A DNA stretch of 20,480 nucleotides from the NCBI GenBank assembly GCA_016126025.1, contig JAEFDA010000010.1, positions 1-20,480 on the forward strand, given 5' to 3'. The notes beneath the pieces are model-generated. The model saw only the letters and a program-made list of their open reading frames with translations, was not told the origin of the DNA and made no database searches. Source of the stretch: Nitrososphaerota archaeon. GTDB lineage: Archaea > Thermoproteota > Nitrososphaeria > Nitrososphaerales > Nitrosopumilaceae. The translations under genes were made by a program, and so were the position numbers. This document shows, piece by piece, positions 14,208 through 20,480 of the stretch. Position 1 is the first letter of the stretch. Each line of letters begins with the position of its first letter.

Positions 14208-15458
14208 CTATATGGTGTCGCTCCCCACATACCTCTGGAGGGGCCCGGGGACGGCTATGTGCCCGTCGGAGGTCTGGCACAGCTCCATGATGGCCACCAT
14301 GGTGCGGGAGGTGGCCACCAGGGTGCTGTTGAGGGTGTGCAGGTACGCGGGCTTGTCGTTGGTGCGGTCGCGGTACCGCACCATCAGTCTTCTGGCCTGG
14401 TAGTCGGTGCAGTTGGAGCAGGATACCACCTCTCGGTAGGCGGACTGGCCGGCCATCCACGCCTCTATGTCATAGGTCTTGGCCGAGACCTTGCCCATGT
14501 CGCCGGTGGAGAGCAGCATCACCCGGTGCGGCAGGCCCAGACTGCGGTAGAACGACTCGGAGACCTCTAGCATCCTCTCGTGCTCCTTCCAGGACTCCTC
14601 GGGGCGGGCAAAGACGAACTGCTCCACCTTCTCGAACTGGTGCACCCGGAATATGCCCTTCTGGTCCCTGCCGTGCGCCCCGGCCTCCTTGCGGAAGCAG
14701 GGGCTGGTCCCCGCGTACCGCAGCGGGAGGGACGAGCCGTCCAGGATCTCGCCGGAGTGCATCGCGGCCATGGCGTGCTCGGAGGTCCCGATCATGTAGA
14801 GGTCCTCGCCGTCTATCTTGTATATGACGTCCTCAAAGTCCTCGGCTATGACGGCGCCCTCCATGGAGCGGCGGTTTATCATGTAGGGGGGCTGCACCGG
14901 GGTATAGCCGGCCTCGGCCAGGTGGTCCAGCGCGTACAGTATGAGCGCCTGGTTCAGCCGCACCAGCCCGCCCTTCAGGTAGTAGAACCGGGAGCCGGCA
15001 GCCTTGGCGGCCCTCTCTGTATCCAGCATGATACCGGCCGCCTCCACATGGCCGCGGGCCCGGCCCGGCGGCGTGTCACCCCACCGCCGGATCTCCCGGT
15101 TGGCCGTGTCGTCTGGCCCCACCGGGACCGACTCGTGCACCAGGTTGGGCAGGGCGCGGATCATCTTCTGGTATTCGGCCTCGTTGGCGGCCTGCTCGGC
15201 CTCTGCCCTCTGCAGCTGGGCGGACAGGCGGCCCATCTCACCTATGGCGTCTGCCGCGTCGCCGCCGGCCTTCTTTATGCCGGATATGGAGCGGCCGAAC
15301 TCGTTCCTCTTTTGGCGCAGGGCGTCGGTCTCCGCTATGTGCCGGCGGCGTGCCCGCTCGCGCTCCAGCAGGCCGTCCAGGTCAAACTCCACGCCGCGGT
15401 GCTCCAGCATGCGGGAGACGTCTTCGGGCCTCTCCCGGAGTGCCCGGGGGTCTATCAT
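14208..15458 (-). CDS. serS: Seryl-tRNA synthetase
   Basis: 416 aa. Charges tRNA-Ser (and tRNA-Sec where present). The N-terminal ~110 residues form the long antiparallel coiled-coil arm (RERARRRHIAETDALRQKRN onward) that grips the tRNA variable arm, so it is the common bacterial/eukaryotic-type enzyme rather than the rare methanogen form. Class II core: TSEHAM (225-230), motif 2 CFRKEAGAHGRDQKGIFRVH (254-273), KTYDIEAWM (327-335) and motif 3 LNSTLVATSRTMVAIME (376-392), ending DGHIAVPGPLQRYVG. Its ATG overlaps the pcc1 stop (ATGA), and GGTGG just upstream may serve as ribosome-binding site. Length is normal. Confidence 0.95.
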   Translation of the reverse strand: MIDPRALRERPEDVSRMLEHRGVEFDLDGLLERERARRRHIAETDALRQKRNEFGRSISGIKKAGGDAADAIGEMGRLSAQLQRAEAEQAANEAEYQKMIRALPNLVHESVPVGPDDTANREIRRWGDTPPGRARGHVEAAGIMLDTERAAKAAGSRFYYLKGGLVRLNQALILYALDHLAEAGYTPVQPPYMINRRSMEGAVIAEDFEDVIYKIDGEDLYMIGTSEHAMAAMHSGEILDGSSLPLRYAGTSPCFRKEAGAHGRDQKGIFRVHQFEKVEQFVFARPEESWKEHERMLEVSESFYRSLGLPHRVMLLSTGDMGKVSAKTYDIEAWMAGQSAYREVVSCSNCTDYQARRLMVRYRDRTNDKPAYLHTLNSTLVATSRTMVAIMELCQTSDGHIAVPGPLQRYVGSDTI

Positions 15459-15688
15459 TCCACCACGTCCAGCGCCACCTGGGCGTGGGCGAGCATCTCG
15501 TCGGCGGTCCCTATGACGTGTTTCATGCGGCCGGATATCTCGAACACGGCCTCCCCGCCGGTATGGTCCATGGATATCTCCAGTCCGGGAGGGAGGTCCA
15601 CGTTGTCCGGTCCCAGGGACTCCAGCAGGGTACCGGCCCTCTTGGGATCCAGCCTCAGACTAACCCGGATCCGGCACGTTGTTGACAT
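15455..15688 (-). CDS. pcc1: KEOPS complex subunit Pcc1
   Basis: 77 aa. Pcc1 dimerises within the KEOPS complex, which with Kae1 makes N6-threonylcarbamoyladenosine (t6A) at position 37 of ANN-decoding tRNAs. Matching features are the short alpha/beta fold, the start CRIRVSLRLD, the central GLEISMDHTGGEAVFEISG and the C-terminal helix TADEMLAHAQVALDVV. The ATG lies inside the end of the RecJ-like gene (29-nt overlap) with a strong GGAGG four nt upstream, which fixes the start. It shares a 4-nt overlap with serS, so both belong to the S15 operon. Confidence 0.85.
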   Translation of the reverse strand: MSTTCRIRVSLRLDPKRAGTLLESLGPDNVDLPPGLEISMDHTGGEAVFEISGRMKHVIGTADEMLAHAQVALDVVE

Positions 15689-17069
15689 TTTCCTCCAGGT
15701 ATTCCAGGAATTCGTCTAATCTGTCTTTGCCGATGCGGGCGCCCGCCGCCATGTCGTGGCCGCCGCCCACGCCACCGAACCTCTCGGTGCCCTCCCGCAT
15801 CATATCGCTGAGACTCACCGGCAGGGTGCACCCGACCGACTTTCGGGAGGAGAACTTTACGGTGTTGTCCTCCCCGCCGGTCCTGAGTATGACCACCTTT
15901 CCGACGTTCTTGGGGGAGCTGGAGAGCATCGAGGCGATGGTGCCGGTCATGGCCTCGGGCACCACGCCGTCGGCGTTCACCATGACCGCCGCGCCCCGGA
16001 CGGCGGTCCTCCAGCGGTCGTTGGACAGGATGTTCATGCACTCCCGGATGCGCCCCCGGTACTCCTTGAGCGTGGCCTCGGCGGCGGCCAGCATCTGGCC
16101 GCGGTCTCCCATGCAGACGGCAATGCCTATTCCGGCCCTGCCTATCCGGCCGCACGAGTTGAGCATGGTGCCGAACTCCCTGCAGTCCCGCATGAAGCTT
16201 CCCTTCTCCTCGCCCTCCAGGGTGTAGGTGTGGCCCACCATCTCGGCCACTGCGTCGTCCACGCCGGCCCCCGGGGAGTACCGCGCTATGGCGTCCACGA
16301 TGGACGACTTCTCCTCCTGGGTCAGGTCAGCAGGAACGCGCCACCTCCCCTTCTCCTTGAGGGGTATGTCCGCCTTCTTCAGCAGGGCGGCGCAGCTGCC
16401 CCGCTCCCAGGTTATCCCCCTGATGTATGGCTGGGACGTAAAGGCCAGCGCATCGGACAGGGGCCTGGTCTCCCGGCCGTACAACAATAGGTCCAGGTCC
16501 ACCGAGAGAAGCCCCTCGGCCTTGGCCCTCTCGGCTATCTCTTGGTTCTTGCCCGTCAGGGAACGCTGCTTGCCCTGGTCCTGCCTGTCCCCCAACGCGG
16601 CCACCACAGCCATCGGTGCCAGATCCGCGTTGCCCCCGTCCATGGCCGTGGCGGCCAGGTACGCCATCCCGCCGGCGCATACCTCCACGCCGCCGTCCAT
16701 CCCGTACTTCCAGGCGTTCACCACCCTCTCGTTGTCCAGCTCGGCGTCGGGTATGTGGTGGTGGTCCAGGACCGCCCACCGGTCACCCAGCGCCGCGTCC
16801 ATGTCCTCGGCGAAGCCGCCGGCCAGATCCGTCACCACGTGAAACTCCCGCCCGTCCTTGGACATCTCCTCGACTGTTCCGGCGTTGAACTCCACCGAGG
16901 AGCGGACGGTGCAGGCGGCCCCTGCCCGGATCAGCGCCTTGGCTATGATGGCACCGGACGCCAGGCCGTCGCAGTCCATGTGCGTGACGACCATGACGGG
17001 CTTGCGGTTCCTGATGCAGTCGGTAATTCTGTCAGCGAACATGGAGAGGGATTCGTCCAGAAGCGTCAT
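15660..17069 (-). CDS. RecJ-like DHH/DHHA1 single-strand exonuclease (GAN-type)
   Basis: 469 aa. Archaeal RecJ/Cdc45 family protein. Motifs: THMDCDGLASG (H30, D32, D34), D81, the DHHH motif at 102-105, and the DHHA1 substrate site FSSRKS (R409) with GGVGGGHDMAAGA (H438). The complete metal-ligand set suggests an active nuclease, as in the GINS-associated nuclease (GAN), rather than a Cdc45-like inactive form. The ATG at 17069 overlaps the S15 stop (ATGA). A longer open frame antisense-free upstream runs through the S15 gene and is not real. Its 3' end overlaps pcc1. The S15-recJ-pcc1 order is a recurrent archaeal arrangement. Confidence 0.9.
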   Translation of the reverse strand: MTLLDESLSMFADRITDCIRNRKPVMVVTHMDCDGLASGAIIAKALIRAGAACTVRSSVEFNAGTVEEMSKDGREFHVVTDLAGGFAEDMDAALGDRWAVLDHHHIPDAELDNERVVNAWKYGMDGGVEVCAGGMAYLAATAMDGGNADLAPMAVVAALGDRQDQGKQRSLTGKNQEIAERAKAEGLLSVDLDLLLYGRETRPLSDALAFTSQPYIRGITWERGSCAALLKKADIPLKEKGRWRVPADLTQEEKSSIVDAIARYSPGAGVDDAVAEMVGHTYTLEGEEKGSFMRDCREFGTMLNSCGRIGRAGIGIAVCMGDRGQMLAAAEATLKEYRGRIRECMNILSNDRWRTAVRGAAVMVNADGVVPEAMTGTIASMLSSSPKNVGKVVILRTGGEDNTVKFSSRKSVGCTLPVSLSDMMREGTERFGGVGGGHDMAAGARIGKDRLDEFLEYLEENVNNVPDPG

Positions 17070-17515
17070 TCCAGCTGGGCAACAACAGACTTGTATTTCC
17101 AGCTTGTGGGTATGCGGCCTATCCTCTTGTAGTATACGGAGAGCCGGTGGACCTTGGCCTCTATCAACTCCAAGGATCTGATGTTCCGGCGGTCGCCCTT
17201 GTTCTCCCGGAGGTGCCTCTGGAGCCCGACGGCCTTCCGGACTATGTTGTCCAGGTCCTCGGGCATCTCGGGGCGCATCTCGTGCTGTTCCAGAATCTCG
17301 CCTATGGTCTTGCCGGTGATGGACCTGACCAAGGGGATGGAGTGCTGGTCCCGCAGCTTGAGGCCCACCTGGCTGGGGGTGAAGCCCTCCTTGGCGTACC
17401 TCACGACCAGATCCTCGACCTGCCGGGGGGTGTATGCCAGCCACTGGGGTATGCGGACCTCCACGGGCCTTCTGGAGTGGGACTTGCCGTGTCTGTGGGT
17501 GTGCATCCTTCCCAT
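17066..17515 (-). CDS. rps15: Small-subunit ribosomal protein S15 (uS15, archaeal type)
   Basis: 149 aa. Binds the central domain of 16S rRNA. The N-terminal archaeal/eukaryotic extension begins MGRMHTHRHGKSHSRRPVE and precedes the S15 core: VGLKLRDQHSIPLVRSITGK, then LRENKGDRRNIRSLELIEAK and a YYKRIGRIPTSWKY end as in archaeal S15. The start at 17515 is preferred because a TATA-like CCTTTAATTT at 17538-17547 lies 27 nt upstream; an in-frame ATG at 17506 is the alternative, and a longer frame to 17743 runs through the promoter and the end of the methyltransferase gene. It leads the rps15-recJ-pcc1-serS operon. Confidence 0.94.
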   Translation of the reverse strand: MGRMHTHRHGKSHSRRPVEVRIPQWLAYTPRQVEDLVVRYAKEGFTPSQVGLKLRDQHSIPLVRSITGKTIGEILEQHEMRPEMPEDLDNIVRKAVGLQRHLRENKGDRRNIRSLELIEAKVHRLSVYYKRIGRIPTSWKYKSVVAQLE

Positions 17516-17537
17516 GGATGGACGGCCCCGGCGTGCG

Positions 17538-17547
17538 AAATTAAAGG
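17538..17547 (-). promoter_or_regulatory. TATA-like box of the rps15 operon
   Basis: CCTTTAATTT on the minus strand, 27 nt from the ATG at 17515. No other clear TATA-like box precedes the three genes that follow, which overlap. Confidence 0.6.
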
Positions 17548-17630
17548 CTTTGCCCGGCCGCGGCGTCTGTGCTCTAGCCCGCCACCGGTGGGGGCAGGAA
17601 GCCGGCAGGGGGTGGGCTTGATCTGCACCG

Positions 17631-18593
<963 letters not shown>

Positions 18594-18672
18594 GGCGTGT
18601 GTCAGCGGACCTGATTAACGTAGGACGGGTCAACGAAAATTCACCAAGGGGACAAATTCACCCGTCCGGGGG

Positions 18673-18694
18673 CGGGAGCAGATCCTGCCTCCCG
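18673..18694. terminator. GC-rich hairpin between amoA and the methyltransferase gene
   Basis: CGGGAG-CAG pairs with CTG-(C bulge)-CTCCCG around an ATC loop, giving nine base pairs. It lies past the T-rich tract that follows amoA, as read on the minus strand. It could reinforce termination or act in the 5' region of the downstream methyltransferase. Confidence 0.4.
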
Positions 18695-18702
18695 GCGGCT
18701 AA

Positions 18703-18718
18703 CAAAATGAAAGAAAAG
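18703..18718 (-). terminator. T-rich terminator of amoA
   Basis: The minus strand reads CTTTTCTTTCATTTTG beginning 4 nt after the amoA stop. The same TTTCATTTT(T)G core follows amoX and amoC. T-tracts are the usual archaeal termination signal. Confidence 0.6.
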
Positions 18719-18721
18719 GGG

Positions 18722-19372
18722 CTAATCCCACTTGGACCAGGCTGCCATCCACCTGTACGTCCACGTATTCAGCTTGCAGCCCAGTGCAGCCATGGTTACA
18801 GACAGCACTGCTCCTGCTCCTGCACCTAGCGCTACTGGGCTATTGTAGAACTTGCCTACTTGCGGTTCTATGGGCGTCATGTATGGCGGCAGCGTCGGTC
18901 TCGGATACTTGAACGCCGTCTCAAGCGGATCCGCCACTGTGATCAAGTTTACCATGTTGAACAGCGGCAGGGACATTCCCACCAGCACACCTCCGAACAA
19001 TATCAGACTGTGCTTGTTCTTCTTGGTGGCCCAGTATACCAAGTCAAGTAACATACCTGACGGCAACCAGACCGGCGTCACTATGAAGTCGTAGGGGTAT
19101 CCCAGTGCAAACCAAGCACCTTTGGCCACCCACGTATACACCGTCATTATAAGACAGTAGTACGTGGCTGTCCCTGGCACCCCTGTAAACGTCAAGTAGT
19201 ACGTTGCACCTACTACAAGCATCAGCGTCTGCGATATCGAGAATATCACGTAGGACGTCCATGCCCAATCGGTGTAGAAGATGTAGTCTCCGGCGTTGAT
19301 AGTTAGTAGTGTAGAGTTTACCGCAACGACCACTATGAACAAGTAGTGGGTACATCGTCTAAGCCAGACCAT
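18722..19372 (-). CDS. amoA: Ammonia monooxygenase subunit A
   Basis: 216 aa, the full length of archaeal AmoA. Membrane subunit of the copper-dependent ammonia monooxygenase that oxidises ammonia to hydroxylamine, the first step of nitrification. Recognisable segments: TINAGDYIFYTDWAWTSYVI near the N-terminus, YYLTFTGVPGTATYYCLIMT, LPSGMLLDLVYWATKKNKHS and the C-terminal NTWTYRWMAAWSKWD. About five to six hydrophobic segments span the membrane. A TATA-like box at 19396-19405 lies 28 nt upstream and a T-rich terminator follows immediately, so it appears to be a monocistronic transcript. Identity is very secure; it is the strongest taxonomic marker in the window. Confidence 0.98.
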   Translation of the reverse strand: MVWLRRCTHYLFIVVVAVNSTLLTINAGDYIFYTDWAWTSYVIFSISQTLMLVVGATYYLTFTGVPGTATYYCLIMTVYTWVAKGAWFALGYPYDFIVTPVWLPSGMLLDLVYWATKKNKHSLILFGGVLVGMSLPLFNMVNLITVADPLETAFKYPRPTLPPYMTPIEPQVGKFYNSPVALGAGAGAVLSVTMAALGCKLNTWTYRWMAAWSKWD

Positions 19373-19395
19373 TGCCCTCGTCTATGGAGGCTCTG

Positions 19396-19405
19396 TATAT
19401 AAAAT
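19396..19405 (-). promoter_or_regulatory. TATA box of amoA
   Basis: ATTTTATATA on the minus strand is the clearest TATA element of the window, 28 nt from the ATG at 19372. A strong box agrees with the high expression expected of amo genes. Confidence 0.65.
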
Positions 19406-19649
19406 TTTATCAAGCCGCCCGGTGATCTGAAACAGGAGTATATCGTACCAGTCAGGGGCGCACAATGCCAATTAAACCCAACCAATACCAAGCTTGTTGA
19501 AGTGCTGCGGAATTTTATGGGCCCGCCGTCTGAATTTGGTGCGGTTTTGCCCGGCTGCCCCGAACCGCCACCGATCTGTCCCTGTGTGGCGGGTCAGTCG
19601 CTGGGGCGGCCGTGCCAAGGGGATCCGCAGATACCCAGTCCCGCACACT

Positions 19650-19662
19650 CAAAATGAAAAAG
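19650..19662 (-). terminator. T-rich terminator of amoX
   Basis: CTTTTTCATTTTG on the minus strand starts ~20 nt after the amoX stop and shares the core seen after amoA and amoC. Confidence 0.55.
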
Positions 19663-19681
19663 AGGTTCTAAAGCGCTTGCT

Positions 19682-20131
19682 CTAGTTGCCTACGTACAGG
19701 GCAATGAGTACTGTCCCCACTGCCGTACCTGCTATAGCGGCCGCGACCACCCCGTTGCTGTTCTTGTTGGAACCTTCCTGCATGACCTTGACGCAGAAGA
19801 TGTACCCGATGGCCTCAATGATTGTCAGTACGATGAAGGCGTAGTGTCCGCTTGGCGTAGGATAGGCCCAAGGATAGTAAAAGTACCCCGCGGCGGTGCC
19901 CCCGAATGTCGCTAGCCATGCAGCTAGGTAGGAGGCCGTTATCATTCCCGTCATGTTCTCGACGCGCTTGCCGATCATGCGCTCGACATCGGCGCTTGAC
20001 GTACCGCCCGAGCCGCCTGAACCGAATCCTTTTGGAAGTGTCATTCTAGATTTTGGGGAGCCATCTAATCTTTTTAAGTCTTTCTTAGGGTCATTAGGCA
20101 TCGGACTGTTTGTATTGGTTTTGGCAGGCAT
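19682..20131 (-). CDS. amoX: AmoX, membrane protein of the archaeal ammonia monooxygenase cluster
   Basis: 149 aa from the first ATG. AmoX is a small membrane protein encoded between amoA and amoC in ammonia-oxidising archaea; it is a proposed additional subunit. Three hydrophobic segments: ASYLAAWLATFGGTAAGYFY, YAFIVLTIIEAIGYIFCVKV and NGVVAAAIAGTAVGTVLIAL. The first 29 residues are polar and Lys/Asp/Pro-rich. An internal ATG at 20044 (MTLPKGFGSGG, residue 30) would give 120 aa, which as I recall is nearer the usual AmoX length, and an AT-rich box at ~20067-20080 lies about 30 nt before it. Another AT-rich box at 20147-20159 precedes the longer start. Identity rests on position and on the membrane profile. 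Confidence 0.85.
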   Translation of the reverse strand: MPAKTNTNSPMPNDPKKDLKRLDGSPKSRMTLPKGFGSGGSGGTSSADVERMIGKRVENMTGMITASYLAAWLATFGGTAAGYFYYPWAYPTPSGHYAFIVLTIIEAIGYIFCVKVMQEGSNKNSNGVVAAAIAGTAVGTVLIALYVGN

Positions 20132-20146
20132 TTATTGGATATAGCT

Positions 20147-20159
20147 GGATTTTTTATCC
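20147..20159 (-). promoter_or_regulatory. AT-rich promoter-like element upstream of amoX
   Basis: GGATAAAAAATCC is a perfect 5-bp inverted repeat around an A/T core, about 22 nt before the ATG at 20131. This is slightly closer than other TATA boxes here, so it is either the promoter of a short-leader transcript starting inside the longer frame or a regulatory palindrome. Confidence 0.4.
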
Positions 20160-20387
20160 TGTATGTGCCGGTTTAATTCGATTGTTGCCGGGGCGGGCGC
20201 AGTCCGTCCGCAGACATGTGGGATATACGGATCCTGCCCCATGAAGGACCAAAGATCTTACCCGGCGGCAAGGCAGGACTTGGGATGCCTGGCGCACCTT
20301 GCATCACGCGTCTTTGGGGGATCAGTTGATGTCCACACTCTGGAGGGTGGCGGCCGGCCCGCGCGGAAAGTGCCCGGGAGCGGTCAG

Positions 20388-20406
20388 CAAAAATGAAAAA
20401 AACAGG
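20388..20406 (-). terminator. T-rich terminator of amoC
   Basis: TGTTTTTTTCATTTTTG on the minus strand starts about 10 nt after the amoC stop, with the same TTTCATTTT core as the other two amo genes. Confidence 0.6.
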
Positions 20407-20414
20407 CAGGACAC

Positions 20415-20480
20415 CTAGGGTATAGCCCTGCTGTACAGCTTGCCCTCGAGGGCCATCTTGTACATCTCTGCCACGTATGG
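20415..20480 (-). CDS. amoC: Ammonia monooxygenase subunit C, C-terminal end only
   Basis: Only the last 21 codons and the stop lie in the window. They read PYVAEMYKMALEGKLYSRAI and a final P, which matches the end of archaeal AmoC as I know it. AmoC is a membrane subunit of the copper ammonia monooxygenase. Its position upstream of amoX and amoA on the same strand is the arrangement known in Nitrosopumilales. The start, the metal-site histidines and amoB are outside the window. Confidence 0.88.
   Translation of the reverse strand, partial: PYVAEMYKMALEGKLYSRAIP

Larger units (their letters stand above)
19373..19681. other. amoA-amoX intergenic region
   Basis: About 309 bp. It contains the amoA TATA-like box at its left end and the amoX T-rich terminator at its right end. 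Nothing else recognisable lies between; the short frames inside have no coding character. A gap of this size with both signals argues for separate transcription of the two genes. Confidence 0.5.

Noticed and set aside
17070..17444. N-terminal extension of the RecJ-like protein
   Set aside because: It lies in another frame of the S15 gene; the ATG at 17069 overlapping the S15 stop is the natural start.

Overview
The window reads as chromosomal DNA of an ammonia-oxidising thaumarchaeon (Nitrososphaeria/Nitrosopumilales). Its strongest marker is an archaeal amoC-amoX-amoA cluster at the right end. Archaeal-type S15 and S3Ae ribosomal proteins, a Csl4 exosome subunit, an archaeal RecJ-like DHH nuclease and a geranylgeranyl reductase agree with this. 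The core genes are GC-rich, and a DUF285/BspA-type surface protein sits at the left edge. Together these suggest a high-GC, possibly host-associated lineage such as the sponge symbiont Cenarchaeum. The genus is an inference; the phylum is well supported.

Layout. 1-562 (-): start of a secreted DUF285 repeat protein. 580-1710: decayed sequence with a transposase pseudogene. 1741-2067 (+): hisI. 2162-4739 (+): a PLP enzyme annotated as threonine synthase, followed by an unusual fusion of a ubiquitin-like sulfur carrier to an E1/MoeB-type activating enzyme. 5105-7320 (+): an AT-rich foreign island with three overlapping genes: a small unknown protein, an AAA/ABC-type ATPase and a PD-(D/E)xK-like nuclease. 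This is the best candidate for an undescribed system, probably anti-viral defence. 7405-8310: two remnants of different transposases. 8398-8943 (+): csl4. 9020-12762 (-): a small membrane protein, an IMP dehydrogenase and a geranylgeranyl reductase. 13126-17515 (-): S15, RecJ-like nuclease, Pcc1, seryl-tRNA synthetase, S3Ae and a COG1325 RNA-binding protein, a compact translation/RNA cluster with overlapping genes. 17631-18593 (-): an orphan Dam-like adenine methyltransferase. 18722-20480 (-): amoA, amoX and the end of amoC.

Most genes here appear to be transcribed from a TATA-like box centred about 26-31 nt upstream of the start codon, as expected for leaderless mRNAs. This pattern was used to choose several GTG/TTG starts (hisI, guaB, geranylgeranyl reductase, S3Ae) over longer reading frames. 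The three amo genes are each followed by a near-identical T-rich tract, which suggests individual termination.

Functionally the window joins energy metabolism (ammonia monooxygenase), amino-acid and nucleotide biosynthesis (HisI, ThrC, GuaB), membrane lipid maturation and a translation/tRNA-modification block. These are interrupted by one mobile/defence island flanked by broken insertion sequences. No tRNA, rRNA or CRISPR array was recognised.
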